Assembly (NCBI RefSeq): GCF_000422485.1
Contig: NZ_AULW01000036.1
Span: 62,001-126,000 of the forward strand
Length of the DNA stretch: 64,000 bases
Direction of reading: 5' to 3'
DNA from: Paenibacillus pasadenensis DSM 19293
Lineage (GTDB): Bacteria > Bacillota > Bacilli > Paenibacillales > Paenibacillaceae
In this document: positions 31,058 through 39,666 of the stretch, piece by piece
How the letters are laid out: each line of letters starts with the position of its first letter
Numbering within the stretch: position 1 is the stretch's first letter
The notes under the pieces: generated by a model
Database searches by the model: none
Told to the model about the DNA's origin: nothing
What the model saw: the letters and a program-made list of their open reading frames with translations, nothing else
Translations under genes and position numbers: made by a program

Positions 31058-33718
31058 ATGGACAAGTGGATTTTGATCGACGGCAACAGCATCGCCTACC
31101 GGGCGTTTTTTGCCATGCCGCCGCTCACCAACGCGGCTGGATTGCATACGAACGCCGTCTTCGGCTTCACGACGATGCTGCTCAAGGTGCTCGAGGAGCA
31201 CAAGCCGACCCATGTGCTGGTCGCCTTCGACGCGGGCAAGGTGACGTTCCGCACGGAAAGCTTCGCCGACTACAAAGGAACCCGCGACAAGACGCCGTCC
31301 GAGCTGTCCGAGCAGTTCCCGCTCATCAAGGAGGTCGTGCAGGCGTTCGGCATCCGCCAGTTCGAGCTCTCGGGCTACGAGGCGGACGACATCATCGGCA
31401 CGCTCACCCGCATGGCGGACGAGCAGGGCGTGCAGGCGATCGTCGTCAGCGGCGACAAGGACATGCTGCAGCTCGCTTCGGAGCGGGTGTCGATCGCCGT
31501 CACGCGCAAGGGCGTGAGCGAGATCGAGCTGTACGATCCGGCGGCGGTGCGCGAGCGCTACGGCCTCGAGCCGGCGCAGATCATCGACCTCAAGGGGCTC
31601 ATGGGCGACACGTCCGACAACATTCCCGGCATCCCCGGCGTCGGGGAGAAGACCGCGCTCAAGCTGCTGCATGAATACGGCACCGTCGAGGCGGTGATTG
31701 AGCGCTCCGGCGAGCTCAAGGGCAAGCTCAAGGAGCGCGTCGAGGAGCATCAGGAGTCGGCGCGGCTGAGCAAGCGTCTGGCGACGATCTTCCGCGAGGT
31801 GCCGCTTGCCGGCGAGACGGGCGATTTTGCCTACAAAGGATACGAGCCGTCGACGCTGGCCGCGGCGTTCGGCAAGCTGGAGTTCAAGTCGCTCATCGAG
31901 CGGCTCGGCCTCGGCGCCGCAGCCCCCGTATCGGCCGAGCCGCAAAAGGAGCTCGACGTCCGGCCGGTCGAGATCGGCGACACCGCCGCGCGCGAGGCGC
32001 TCGAGCAGGCGCTCCGCGCTCCGGGCGCGTTCTACCTCGAGGCGATCGGCGACAACCCGCATCACGCCGAGCTGATCGGAGCCGCCTACGCGGCCGAGGA
32101 CGCCGTCTATGCGATGTCCGGCGAATGGCTGGCGAGCGGCGATGCCGCCGAGTTCAAGGCGTGGCTCGCCGATGCTTCCGCGCCGAAGACCGGCTGCGAC
32201 CTGCACCGCGCGGAGCTGGCGCTCAGCGCCAGCCTCGGCGTGCATCTGCAGGGCGGAGCGTTCGACATCGTGCTGGCCGCCTACCTGCTCGACCCAACCG
32301 CGACGGACCAGAGCGTCAGCGGCATCGCGGCGCGCCTCGGCCTGCCGTCGGTGCCGACCGACGAGTCGGTCTACGGCAAGGGCGCGAAGTTCAAGGTGCC
32401 GGACAAGGAGGCTCTGTACGCGCAGCTGGCGGTCAAGGCCGACGCCGTGCGCGCGGCCGCGCCGCTGCAGATGGCCCAGCTGGAGGAGACGGGCATGCAC
32501 CGGCTCTACTACGAGCTGGAGCAGCCGCTGTCCGGCGTGCTCGCCGACATGGAGCGCCAAGGCATCTCCGTCGACGCGGAGACGATCCGCCAGCTCGGAG
32601 CGGAGCTGGAGACAGGCATCAAGGCCGACATGGAGGCGATCTACCGCCACGCCGGCCAGGAGTTCAACATCAACTCGCCCAAGCAGCTGGGCGAGATCCT
32701 TTTCGACAAGCTCGGGCTGCCCGTCATGAAAAAAACGAAGACCGGGTACTCGACCGACGCCGACGTGCTGGAGAAGCTGGAGCCGTACCACGAGATCATC
32801 CCGCTCATCCTGCACTTCCGCCAGCTGCACAAGCTGCAGTCGACCTACGTGGAGGGGCTGCTCAAGGAGATCCGTCCGGACAGCGGCAAGATCCACACGT
32901 ACTACCGCCAGACGATCGCGGCGACGGGCCGGCTGAGCAGCCAGTTCCCGAACCTGCAGAACATCCCGATCCGTCTGGAGGAAGGGCGCAAGATCCGCAA
33001 GGCGTTCGTGCCGTCCGAGCCGGACTGGCTCATCCTCGCGGCCGACTACTCGCAGATCGAGCTGCGCGTGCTCGCGCATATCTCGGGCGACGAGGGACTG
33101 AGCGAGGCGTTCACGCAGGATCTGGATGTGCATACGAAGACGGCGATGGACGTGTTCGGCGTGGCGCAGGCGGACGTGGACGCGAACATGCGCCGCTCCG
33201 CCAAGGCGGTCAACTTCGGCATCGTGTACGGCATCAGCGACTTCGGCCTCTCGCAGAACCTCGGCATCACGCGCAAGGAGGCGGCGCGCTTCATCGATCA
33301 GTATTTCGAGGCGTTCCAGGGCGTGCGCAAGTACATGGACGACATCGTGCAGCAGGCGCGCCGCGACGGCTATGTGACGACGCTGCTGGAGCGCAGGCGC
33401 TACCTGCCGGAGATCAAGGCGTCGAACTTCAACCTGCGCTCGTTCGCGGAGCGCACGGCGATGAATACGCCGATCCAGGGCACGGCCGCCGACATCATCA
33501 AGCTGGCGATGGTCAAGATGCAGGAGCGGATGCGCGCCGAGGGACTGCGCTCGCGCATGCTGCTGCAGGTGCATGACGAACTGGTCTTCGAGGTGCATCC
33601 CGAGGAGCTCGAGACGATGAAGGCGCTCGTCCCCGAAGTGATGGAGAGCGCCCTGGAGCTGAGCGTGCCGCTGCGCGCGGACGTCAGCTACGGAGCGAAC
33701 TGGTACGAAGCGAAGTAA
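31058..33718 (+). CDS. polA: DNA polymerase I
   Basis: 886 residues. N-terminal 5'-nuclease domain (1-290): LIDGNSIAYRAFFAMP, SGYEADDIIGTL, VVSGDKDMLQL, GDTSDNIPGIPGVGEKTA. The middle domain (about 300-470) is the 3'-5' exonuclease fold but lacks the DxE metal site (YLEAIG at that place), so proofreading is probably lost as in Bacillus and Thermus enzymes. Polymerase domain: DYSQIELRVLAHISGD (motif A), RRSAKAVNFGIVYG (motif B) and LLQVHDELVFEV (motif C). Replication and repair. Begins the conserved polA-mutM-ytaF-coaE block. Confidence 0.97.
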   Translation: MDKWILIDGNSIAYRAFFAMPPLTNAAGLHTNAVFGFTTMLLKVLEEHKPTHVLVAFDAGKVTFRTESFADYKGTRDKTPSELSEQFPLIKEVVQAFGIRQFELSGYEADDIIGTLTRMADEQGVQAIVVSGDKDMLQLASERVSIAVTRKGVSEIELYDPAAVRERYGLEPAQIIDLKGLMGDTSDNIPGIPGVGEKTALKLLHEYGTVEAVIERSGELKGKLKERVEEHQESARLSKRLATIFREVPLAGETGDFAYKGYEPSTLAAAFGKLEFKSLIERLGLGAAAPVSAEPQKELDVRPVEIGDTAAREALEQALRAPGAFYLEAIGDNPHHAELIGAAYAAEDAVYAMSGEWLASGDAAEFKAWLADASAPKTGCDLHRAELALSASLGVHLQGGAFDIVLAAYLLDPTATDQSVSGIAARLGLPSVPTDESVYGKGAKFKVPDKEALYAQLAVKADAVRAAAPLQMAQLEETGMHRLYYELEQPLSGVLADMERQGISVDAETIRQLGAELETGIKADMEAIYRHAGQEFNINSPKQLGEILFDKLGLPVMKKTKTGYSTDADVLEKLEPYHEIIPLILHFRQLHKLQSTYVEGLLKEIRPDSGKIHTYYRQTIAATGRLSSQFPNLQNIPIRLEEGRKIRKAFVPSEPDWLILAADYSQIELRVLAHISGDEGLSEAFTQDLDVHTKTAMDVFGVAQADVDANMRRSAKAVNFGIVYGISDFGLSQNLGITRKEAARFIDQYFEAFQGVRKYMDDIVQQARRDGYVTTLLERRRYLPEIKASNFNLRSFAERTAMNTPIQGTAADIIKLAMVKMQERMRAEGLRSRMLLQVHDELVFEVHPEELETMKALVPEVMESALELSVPLRADVSYGANWYEAK

Positions 33719-33730
33719 CGGACGGCCTTC

Positions 33731-33773
33731 AGCCGCCTTTCCCGCGAGGCGGGGGAGGCGGCTTGGTTGTTTT
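33731..33773 (+). terminator. Terminator after polA
   Basis: AGCCGCCTTTCCCGC / GCGGGGGAGGCGGCT stem with G-U pairs, followed by TTGGTTGTTTT. Moderately T-rich tail, so possibly partial. Confidence 0.65.
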
Positions 33774-33811
33774 CCCAGCTCGCTGGGCATGCAGGAAGCG
33801 CTTATCTCCGT

Positions 33812-33817
33812 TATAAT
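33812..33817 (+). promoter_or_regulatory. Possible -10 (TATAAT) for mutM
   Basis: Consensus TATAAT 29 bases before the mutM start; no matching -35 seen. Confidence 0.4.
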
Positions 33818-33846
33818 GGTGAGGATAGAGAAAGGTGCTGATCCCC

Positions 33847-34713
33847 ATGCCGGAACTGCCGGAGGTAGAAACTGTAACCCGAACGCTCACCCTCATCGCG
33901 GCGGGCAAGACGATCGAGAGCGTCGTCGTCAGCTTGCCGCGCATCATACAGCGCCCGCAGGAGCCGGAGGCGTTCGCCGCCGCCCTGGCCGGGCATACGA
34001 TCCAAACCGTCGAGCGCCGCGGCAAATTCATCCGCATCGTGCTCGACGGGCTCGTGCTCGTCTCGCATCTGCGCATGGAAGGCCGCTACGGCCTTTATGA
34101 CGCCGGCGAGCCGGTGGCCAAGCATACGCATGTGCGCTTCCGCTTCACCGACGGCACCGAGCTGCGCTACCAGGACGTGCGCCAGTTCGGCACGATGCAT
34201 CTGTTCGAGCCGGGCGAGGAGTTCGCGCAGCCGCCGCTCGCGAAGCTCGGGCTGGAGCCGCTTGAGGAGACGTTCACGCTCGAAGCGCTGCGCGGGCTGC
34301 TGGCGAAGCGCACGACGATGATCAAGCCGCTGCTGCTCAACCAGGCATACATCGTCGGGCTTGGCAATATTTATGTCGATGAGGCGCTGCATCTCGCGGG
34401 CATCCATCCCGAGACGACGGCCGACCGGCTGAAGCCGGAGCAGTGGCGCAAGCTGCATGCTTCGATCCGGGCGACGCTGGAGCGCGCCGTGGCGGCGGGC
34501 GGCTCGTCGGTCAAGTCGTATGTCAACGGCCAGGGCGACGCAGGCCGCTTCCAGCATGAGCTGCTCGTCTACGGCCGCAAGAACGAGCCCTGCTCGGGCT
34601 GCGGGGCGCCGATCGTCAAGACGGTCGTCGGCGGCCGAGGCACCCATTTCTGCGCGGCCTGCCAGCCGCTGCCGAGCGTGCGCCGCAAGCGCTCCGAGGC
34701 AGCGATCCGCTAG
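33847..34713 (+). CDS. mutM: Formamidopyrimidine-DNA glycosylase (Fpg)
   Basis: 288 residues. Removes 8-oxoguanine and formamidopyrimidines and nicks the abasic site. The start is fixed at 33847 because the mature protein must begin with Pro-Glu (MPELPEVETV), whose proline is the catalytic nucleophile; an ATG at 33835 would hide it. Other motifs: RRGKFIRI, helix-two-turn-helix GLGNIYVDEALHLAGIHP, QGDAGRFQHELLVYGR and a C-terminal zinc finger CSGCGAPIVKTVVGGRGTHFC (first and last Cys pairs visible). Confidence 0.97.
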   Translation: MPELPEVETVTRTLTLIAAGKTIESVVVSLPRIIQRPQEPEAFAAALAGHTIQTVERRGKFIRIVLDGLVLVSHLRMEGRYGLYDAGEPVAKHTHVRFRFTDGTELRYQDVRQFGTMHLFEPGEEFAQPPLAKLGLEPLEETFTLEALRGLLAKRTTMIKPLLLNQAYIVGLGNIYVDEALHLAGIHPETTADRLKPEQWRKLHASIRATLERAVAAGGSSVKSYVNGQGDAGRFQHELLVYGRKNEPCSGCGAPIVKTVVGGRGTHFCAACQPLPSVRRKRSEAAIR

Positions 34714-34828
34714 CTTCGAGCGGCTGCCGTCCGCTGCGGCGAAGCCTGCATCGGCGGCCGGATAGGAACAGATGCCCAGCCCCTGCATAGGATGGAGCAA
34801 AGCCATTCGCAGGGAGGACTGTTCGGCT

Positions 34829-35614
34829 ATGCTTTCCCATCTGCTGCCGCTGCTGCTGCTGTCCTTTGCCGTCAGCGTAGACGGATTCGGAGTCGGAATC
34901 ACGTACGGACTGAGGCGAATCCGCATCCCGCTGCTGTCCGTGCTCATCATAACGGGATGCTCGGGCGTCGTCATCCTGCTCAGCATGAAAGTCGGAGCCT
35001 GGCTGACGGGATTCGTCGACCCCGATGACGCAAGGCGCATCGGCGCGCTCATCCTGATCGGCATCGGATGCTTCACGCTGTTCCAGCAGCTGCGCCCCAA
35101 GCGGACATCCGCCGAGGCGGAGGCTGGCGAGGAGCAGCGAAAGGGCGAGGCTGCCGCTTCGCCAGACGGCAGCCATGCGGGCGCCGCTTCTGCCGCGGGA
35201 GCCGGCGGCTCCGCTGCGGCGATTTCCGCCGGCTCCGGCTCGGGCGCCGCCGCCGAGCTCGCCGTGCCGTCGATCGCCGTCCTGACGCTCGAGATCAAGA
35301 AGCTCGGCATCGTCATCCAGATTCTGCGTTCGCCGCAGACGGCGGATGTCGACAGCTCCGGCAGCATCAGCGCCGGCGAAGCGCTGCTGCTCGGCTCGGC
35401 GCTGTCGCTCGACGCGTTCGGAGCGGGGCTCGGCGCGGCGATGGTCGGCCTCGAGCCGTGGCTGACGGCGCTCAGCATCATGCTGGCCAGCGGCCTGTTC
35501 CTGGCGGCCGGCCTGCGCTTCGGCTTCCGATTTTCCGGAGGCAAGCGCATGAAGCTGCTGAGCGTGCTGCCGGGCACGCTGCTGCTGCTGATCGGCCTCG
35601 GCAAGCTTTGGTGA
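34829..35614 (+). CDS. ytaF: Sporulation membrane protein YtaF
   Basis: 261 residues, two three-helix halves related to MntP/YtaF: LLLLSFAVSVDGFGVGITYGLR in the first and GSALSLDAFGAGLGAAMVGLE in the second, each with the conserved S-x-D-x-F-G. Between them is a long Ala/Ser/Gly/Glu-rich linker (about 95-145) that is expanded here. ATG at 34829 has AGGGAGGA 10 bases upstream. Position between mutM and coaE is conserved in endospore formers; function thought to be in sporulation, mechanism unknown. Confidence 0.9.
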   Translation: MLSHLLPLLLLSFAVSVDGFGVGITYGLRRIRIPLLSVLIITGCSGVVILLSMKVGAWLTGFVDPDDARRIGALILIGIGCFTLFQQLRPKRTSAEAEAGEEQRKGEAAASPDGSHAGAASAAGAGGSAAAISAGSGSGAAAELAVPSIAVLTLEIKKLGIVIQILRSPQTADVDSSGSISAGEALLLGSALSLDAFGAGLGAAMVGLEPWLTALSIMLASGLFLAAGLRFGFRFSGGKRMKLLSVLPGTLLLLIGLGKLW

Positions 35615-35744
35615 CGCCGGCTTTCGAGCCGACGCCCGCCCCGTGATCCAGACTGACATCGATCCCTCCCGCGACGGGGGGATTTTGGATTTTATCCGCT
35701 GCCCGGCCAGATCCGGGACAAGCAAACAGGGAGGAGGACCTCGC

Positions 35745-36341
35745 ATGAGAATCGGCCTTACAGGCGGCATCGCCAGCGGCAAAAGCACCGTCTCCCGCAT
35801 GCTGAGGGAGAAAGGCGTCTTCGTATCGGACGCCGACGAGGCGGCACGCGCCGTCGTCGAGCCGGGAGAGCCCGCGCTCGCGGCGATCGCCGCCGCATTC
35901 GGCGAGGGCGTGCTGCAGCCAGACGGCCGGCTCGACCGGCCTGCGCTCGGCCGCATCGTCTTCGGCCAGCCGGACAAGCTCCGGCAGCTGGAGGGCATCC
36001 TGCATCCGGCGATCCGGCGGCATATGCAAGCCGAGATGGAGCAGGCGGAGCGGGAGCGGCCGGAGAGGCTCGTCGTCGCGGACATCCCGCTGCTGTACGA
36101 GACGGGACAGGACGCGGCTTATGACGGCGTGCTCGTCGTCTACGTGCCGGCCGATGTCCAGCTCGAGCGGCTGATCAAGCGCAGCGGCATGGACGAGACG
36201 GAGGCGCGGCGGCGCATCGGGCTGCAGCTCGACCTCGAGGAGAAGAAGCGGCGTGCGGACTGGGTCATCGACAACGGCGGCAGCGAGCAAGAGACGATGC
36301 GGCAGGCGGAGCGATTCCTGGCTGAGCGGGGGATCTCATGA
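35745..36341 (+). CDS. coaE: Dephospho-CoA kinase
   Basis: 198 residues, last step of coenzyme A synthesis. P-loop at the N-terminus GLTGGIASGKSTV, then DADEAARAVVEPG, LEGILHPAIR and VVADIPLLYETG; a LID segment R-S-G-M-D-E-T-E-A. ATG at 35745 has GGGAGGAGGA upstream; the frame extends to 35643 without a ribosome site. Overlaps the lytic transglycosylase gene (ATGA). Confidence 0.95.
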   Translation: MRIGLTGGIASGKSTVSRMLREKGVFVSDADEAARAVVEPGEPALAAIAAAFGEGVLQPDGRLDRPALGRIVFGQPDKLRQLEGILHPAIRRHMQAEMEQAERERPERLVVADIPLLYETGQDAAYDGVLVVYVPADVQLERLIKRSGMDETEARRRIGLQLDLEEKKRRADWVIDNGGSEQETMRQAERFLAERGIS

Positions 36342-36922
36342 GCTGGGGCTGGCTCGTCCGCAAGCGGGTGCTGCTGATCGTGCTGGCCGGCTTCATCGCC
36401 CTGCTGTTTTTGAAGTCCGACTGGCTCGGCCGCTTGATGTATCCGATCGCCTTCAAGGACAGCATCGAGCAGGCGGCCGCCGAGCAGCAGGTCGATCCTT
36501 ATCTGATCGCGGCGATCATCCGGGTCGAGTCCAACTTCCGCACGGACAAGGTGTCGCGCAAGGGCGCAGGCGGCGTCATGCAGCTCATGCCCGATACGGC
36601 CGAATGGATCATCGACACGGCGAAATTCAAGTCGATGTCGCGCGAGACGGTCATGATCGGCGTGGAGGAGAACATCCGCGCCGGCTCCTGGTACGTGCAT
36701 TCGCTGCAGGACCAGTTCAAGGGCAACCAGGCGGCATCGGTCGCGGCCTACAATGCCGGTCCGGGCAAGGTCGGCCAATGGCTCAAGGAAGGCCGCTGGG
36801 ACGGAACGATGGCGCGGCTCGATCAGGTGCCGTACGGAGAGACTCGTCATTATGTGCAAAGAGTCAATTATTACTACAAAAAGTACAAAAGCCTTTATCC
36901 CGAATGGTCCCGTTATGTATAA
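36338..36922 (+). CDS. Membrane-anchored lytic transglycosylase (SLT domain)
   Basis: 194 residues. One N-terminal membrane segment (VLLIVLAGFIALLFL) then an SLT fold outside the cell: DPYLIAAIIRVESNFRTD with catalytic Glu, GAGGVMQLMPDTAEW, and VAAYNAGPGKVGQWL. It cleaves peptidoglycan glycan chains. Coupled to coaE by a 4-base overlap, as in many endospore formers. Confidence 0.93.
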   Translation: MSWGWLVRKRVLLIVLAGFIALLFLKSDWLGRLMYPIAFKDSIEQAAAEQQVDPYLIAAIIRVESNFRTDKVSRKGAGGVMQLMPDTAEWIIDTAKFKSMSRETVMIGVEENIRAGSWYVHSLQDQFKGNQAASVAAYNAGPGKVGQWLKEGRWDGTMARLDQVPYGETRHYVQRVNYYYKKYKSLYPEWSRYV

Positions 36923-36938
36923 TGGGGGAGAGAAGGAA

Positions 36939-36980
36939 AAAGGCCCGGAGCGTCCGCTGCGGGAGCGTCTCCGGGCCTTT
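36939..36980. terminator. Bidirectional terminator
   Basis: AAAGGCCCGGAG (36939-36950) / CTCCGGGCCTTT (36969-36980) with a GC-rich loop, between convergent genes. Confidence 0.85.
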
Positions 36981-36994
36981 CGGTATGAGGTCAA

Positions 36995-37213
36995 TTATTT
37001 ATATTGACCTGCGAGGGATTGCTCGCCGATGGTTACGAGGCGTTTCGTGATGTAGCCACCGAGGGAACCTGCGTCATACGTCGTGAAGTTGCCGTAGTAG
37101 CCGTCCTGCGGGATGGCGATGCCGAGCTCTTGAGCAACTTCGTACTTCATTTGGTCCAGGGCTGCGTGGGAACCCGTTACGACCAGCTTGTTGCTGCCGT
37201 TGTTCTGTGCCAT
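36995..37213 (-). CDS. Small acid-soluble spore protein, alpha/beta type
   Basis: 72 residues. LDQMKYEVAQELGI and GSLGGYITKRLVTIGEQ are the two conserved alpha/beta SASP blocks; the KYE-x-A segment includes the usual germination protease target region. Binds and protects spore DNA. GAGGAGGTG site upstream of the ATG. A sigma-G type promoter fits upstream. Confidence 0.95.
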   Translation of the reverse strand: MAQNNGSNKLVVTGSHAALDQMKYEVAQELGIAIPQDGYYGNFTTYDAGSLGGYITKRLVTIGEQSLAGQYK

Positions 37214-37244
37214 TGTCGTTTCACCTCCTCGCGGTTGGTAAAAG

Positions 37245-37273
37245 TATTATGTGCCGAAATGCCGGCTTCATAC
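37245..37273 (-). promoter_or_regulatory. Candidate sigma-G promoter of the SASP gene
   Basis: On the minus strand GTATG (37273-37269) is 17 bases from CATAATA (37251-37245), matching the forespore sigma-G pattern GHATR-N17/18-CATWMTA. Confidence 0.55.
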
Positions 37274-37367
37274 GCAAGGAGAAGATAAATTTGTACAAAC
37301 GCCCGCAAGTCCATGCGGGAAGCGGGTTTGCCTCCGCGCAACCAGCCGAGGAAAGGGAGGACCAACG

Positions 37368-37835
37368 ATGAAATGCCCCTATTGCGAGCATAACGGCACG
37401 AAGGTGCTGGATTCGCGTCCCGCCAACGGGGACAAGTCCATCCGCCGCCGCCGCGAATGCGAGAAGTGCAGCCGCCGTTTCACGACGTTCGAGATGATCG
37501 AGGAAACGCCGCTGATCGTCATCAAGAAGGACGGCAGCCGCGAGGAGTTCAGCCGCGACAAGATCTTGCGCGGCCTCATCCGCGCCTGCGAGAAGCGTCC
37601 GGTGCCGGTCGAGCGTCTCGAGGAGATCGTCTCCGAGGTCGAAAAGGAGCTGCGGACGACAGCCCAGGCCGAGATCGACAGCCGGGCGATCGGCGAGCTC
37701 GTCATGCAGCAGCTTTATCCGGTGGACGAGGTCGCCTACGTGCGCTTCGCCTCCGTTTACCGCCAGTTCAAGGATATCGACATGTTCATGAAGGAACTGT
37801 CGAGCCTGCTGTCCAAAAATCCAGTCGAAGGCTGA
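37368..37835 (+). CDS. nrdR: Ribonucleotide reductase repressor NrdR
   Basis: 155 residues. N-terminal zinc ribbon [15 protein letters not shown] with [17 protein letters not shown], then an ATP-cone domain ([29 protein letters not shown], in parts). It represses ribonucleotide reductase genes depending on ATP/dATP. ATG at 37368 has AAAGGGAGG 7 bases upstream. Part of the conserved polA-nrdR region. Confidence 0.96.
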   Translation: MKCPYCEHNGTKVLDSRPANGDKSIRRRRECEKCSRRFTTFEMIEETPLIVIKKDGSREEFSRDKILRGLIRACEKRPVPVERLEEIVSEVEKELRTTAQAEIDSRAIGELVMQQLYPVDEVAYVRFASVYRQFKDIDMFMKELSSLLSKNPVEG

Positions 37836-37868
37836 GACGGAACAAGCTTGGCATCCGATGGACGGCCC

Positions 37869-37914
37869 AAAGCCCGAGCCGCTTCGCATGCTGCGAAGCG
37901 GCTCGGGCTTTTTG
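37869..37914 (+). terminator. Terminator after nrdR
   Basis: Perfect 20-bp stem AAAGCCCGAGCCGCTTCGCA / TGCGAAGCGGCTCGGGCTTT with a 3-base loop and T run. Confidence 0.93.
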
Positions 37915-38021
37915 GCGCGGCTTGTCCGCGCAGCTAGTCCGCGTGGCAGGGGGCCGGAGCAGCGCCGGCCGCTATGAGGCAGCAGCCGCTACAAGGCGGC
38001 AGTCAGCCGCGGCAGGCAGGA

Positions 38022-38774
38022 TTACTTCGCGTAGTAGCCGCCGTCGATCGGCAGCTCCACGCCGGTAATATAGGAGGACTCGTCGGAGGCGAGGAACAGC
38101 ACCCCGTTCGCGATGTCCTCCGCTTTGCCGAGACGCGGCAGCGGCGTCTGCATCTGGAACCACTGCACCATTTGCGGATCCTTGAACATGTCGACCGTCA
38201 TCGGGGTCTCGATGAAGCCCGGATGGATCGAGTTGCAGCGGATGTTGTGCTTCGCATAATCGACCGCAGTCGCCTTCGTCAGCAGGCGGACGGCGCCTTT
38301 GCTGGCCGTATAGGGTCCGGTGCCGCTGCCGCCGGTCAGGCCGGCGATCGAAGAGATGTTGATGATCGAGCCGCCGCCGGCTTCGATCATATGCGGGATG
38401 ACGTATTTTTGGCCGAGGAAGATGCTCGTGACGTTGATCTTCATGACGCGCTCCCAGTTGTCGACCGTCTGGTCCATGAACGGAGTGGCGTCCGAGATGC
38501 CGGCGTTGTTGACGAGGATGTCGATCTTGCCGAAAGCGTTCTTCGCTTCGGAAACGACGCGCTGCCAGTCCTCTTCGGAGGCGACGTTATGCTTGAAGCC
38601 TGCGGCCTCGCCGCCGGCCGCCTTGATTTCTTCGACGACGGCTTGGAGCTTGTCCTCCTGCAAATCCGTGACGACGACCTTCGCGCCTTCCTTGGCGAAC
38701 AGCAGCGCGTCCGCCTTGCCCATGCCTCCGGCTGCGCCGGTTACGATCGCGACTTTTCCTTTGAGTCGATCCAT
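38022..38774 (-). CDS. Short-chain dehydrogenase/reductase
   Basis: 250 residues, classical SDR: TGAAGGMGKA cofactor loop, DILVNNAGISD, INISSIAG with the catalytic Ser, YTASKG with Tyr and Lys, HPGFIETPM, and the C-terminal SSYITGVELPIDGGYYAK. NAD(P)-dependent; substrate unknown. ATG at 38774 has GGAGG 7 bases upstream. It follows a MarR-type regulator on the same strand by 49 bases, probably co-transcribed and controlled by it. Confidence 0.93.
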   Translation of the reverse strand: MDRLKGKVAIVTGAAGGMGKADALLFAKEGAKVVVTDLQEDKLQAVVEEIKAAGGEAAGFKHNVASEEDWQRVVSEAKNAFGKIDILVNNAGISDATPFMDQTVDNWERVMKINVTSIFLGQKYVIPHMIEAGGGSIINISSIAGLTGGSGTGPYTASKGAVRLLTKATAVDYAKHNIRCNSIHPGFIETPMTVDMFKDPQMVQWFQMQTPLPRLGKAEDIANGVLFLASDESSYITGVELPIDGGYYAK

Positions 38775-38823
38775 AGTTGATTCCTCCGCATTCGATGAAT
38801 TGGGATGCTGGATGCTGCCCATG

Positions 38824-39273
38824 CTAAGATGTCCCGGTGGAGTTCTTTTCTTGCCGCAGGTGGTCGATCAGATGGCGATAGGAGCGTTCGAGCAGCTTCC
38901 GCTCCTCTTCGGTGAAGCTTTCCCAGGCTCCGTCCATCAGCTCTTCGAATCGGTCCAGCAGTCCTTTTTCGGCTGCCATGCCGGATTCCGTAATCTGCAG
39001 AAACATGATCCGGCGATCCTGCTCGGAGACGATCCGTTCGACGTATCCCTTTTGCACGAGCTTCGTGCTGAGGTTCGTCACGGCGGAGGGCGTCACCTCG
39101 AGGCGGGCGGCCAGCTCGGACGAGGTTTTGCGGCCTTCGCGGGCGAGCGTCTGCAGGATGGAATACTGCGGCGCCGACAAGGCGGGGTCCTGCAGCTTGG
39201 TAAAGCGCTCGACGAGCGTCTGCATGTACTCTCCGACCAGTCGGGAGAGGGGATGCTGAGGGTTCAGCGGCAT
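38824..39273 (-). CDS. MarR-family transcriptional regulator
   Basis: 149 residues, winged-helix dimer. LSAPQYSILQTLAREGRKTSSELAARLEVTPSAVTNLSTKLVQKGYVER (read in parts) is the MarR DNA-binding region and EQDRRIMFLQITESG the wing. MarR proteins usually repress the next gene and themselves until a phenolic or oxidative signal binds. GAGGTGA lies just before the ATG. Confidence 0.9.
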   Translation of the reverse strand: MPLNPQHPLSRLVGEYMQTLVERFTKLQDPALSAPQYSILQTLAREGRKTSSELAARLEVTPSAVTNLSTKLVQKGYVERIVSEQDRRIMFLQITESGMAAEKGLLDRFEELMDGAWESFTEEERKLLERSYRHLIDHLRQEKNSTGTS

Positions 39274-39309
39274 TCACCTCGCATGTCGAATAGGTTCATT
39301 TCAATAATA

Positions 39310-39325
39310 GTTAAAAGGTCTTAAC
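39310..39325. promoter_or_regulatory. Candidate MarR operator
   Basis: GTTAA-N6-TTAAC inverted repeat 37 bases upstream of the MarR start codon, in an AT-rich promoter-like stretch; size fits MarR sites. Confidence 0.45.
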
Positions 39326-39424
39326 AATTAATAGGTTAGAACATTTTTTAGCGGATTGCAACTGGCATTCGCCGGAAAAGCCAGTGGATGACGCAGCAGC
39401 TGGACACATCGCACGGAGCGGTGA

Positions 39425-39478
39425 AAAGAATATTGAATAAAGTGTTGACACTTTATTCGGTAGCATGGTATATTCTTT
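39425..39478 (+). promoter_or_regulatory. tRNA-Ala promoter inside nested palindromes
   Basis: TTGACA (39445-39450), 18-base spacer, TATATT (39469-39474). The -35 lies in an inverted repeat with perfect 11-bp arms GAATAAAGTGT / ACACTTTATTC (39435-39458), itself enclosed by AAAGAATAT (39425-39433) and ATATTCTTT (39470-39478). Confidence 0.7.
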
Positions 39479-39541
39479 CTTGTCGCGGTAAGCAAATCTT
39501 CTTCTAACGAAGCAGATGACATACATACGACATGATCATAC

Positions 39542-39614
39542 GGGGCCTTAGCTCAGCTGGGAGAGCGCATCGCTGGCAGCGATGAGGTCAGGGGTTCGAT
39601 CCCCCTAGGCTCCA
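39542..39614 (+). tRNA. tRNA-Ala (anticodon GGC)
   Basis: Cloverleaf fits: acceptor GGGGCCT / AGGCTCC, D stem GCTC/GAGC, anticodon stem CATCG/CGATG with loop CTGGCAG (anticodon GGC), T stem AGGGG/CCCCT with TTCGATC loop, discriminator A. CCA is not encoded. The 3' end borders the AT-rich island and is the likely integration target. Confidence 0.97.
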
Positions 39615-39622
39615 TACAAAAG

Positions 39623-39666
39623 AAAACCGCTAAACACAAGGGATTCCGGGTGTTTGGCGGTTTTTT
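39623..39666 (+). terminator. Terminator after tRNA-Ala
   Basis: AAAACCGCTAAACAC / GTGTTTGGCGGTTTT stem with one G-U pair, then TTTTTT. Confidence 0.9.
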
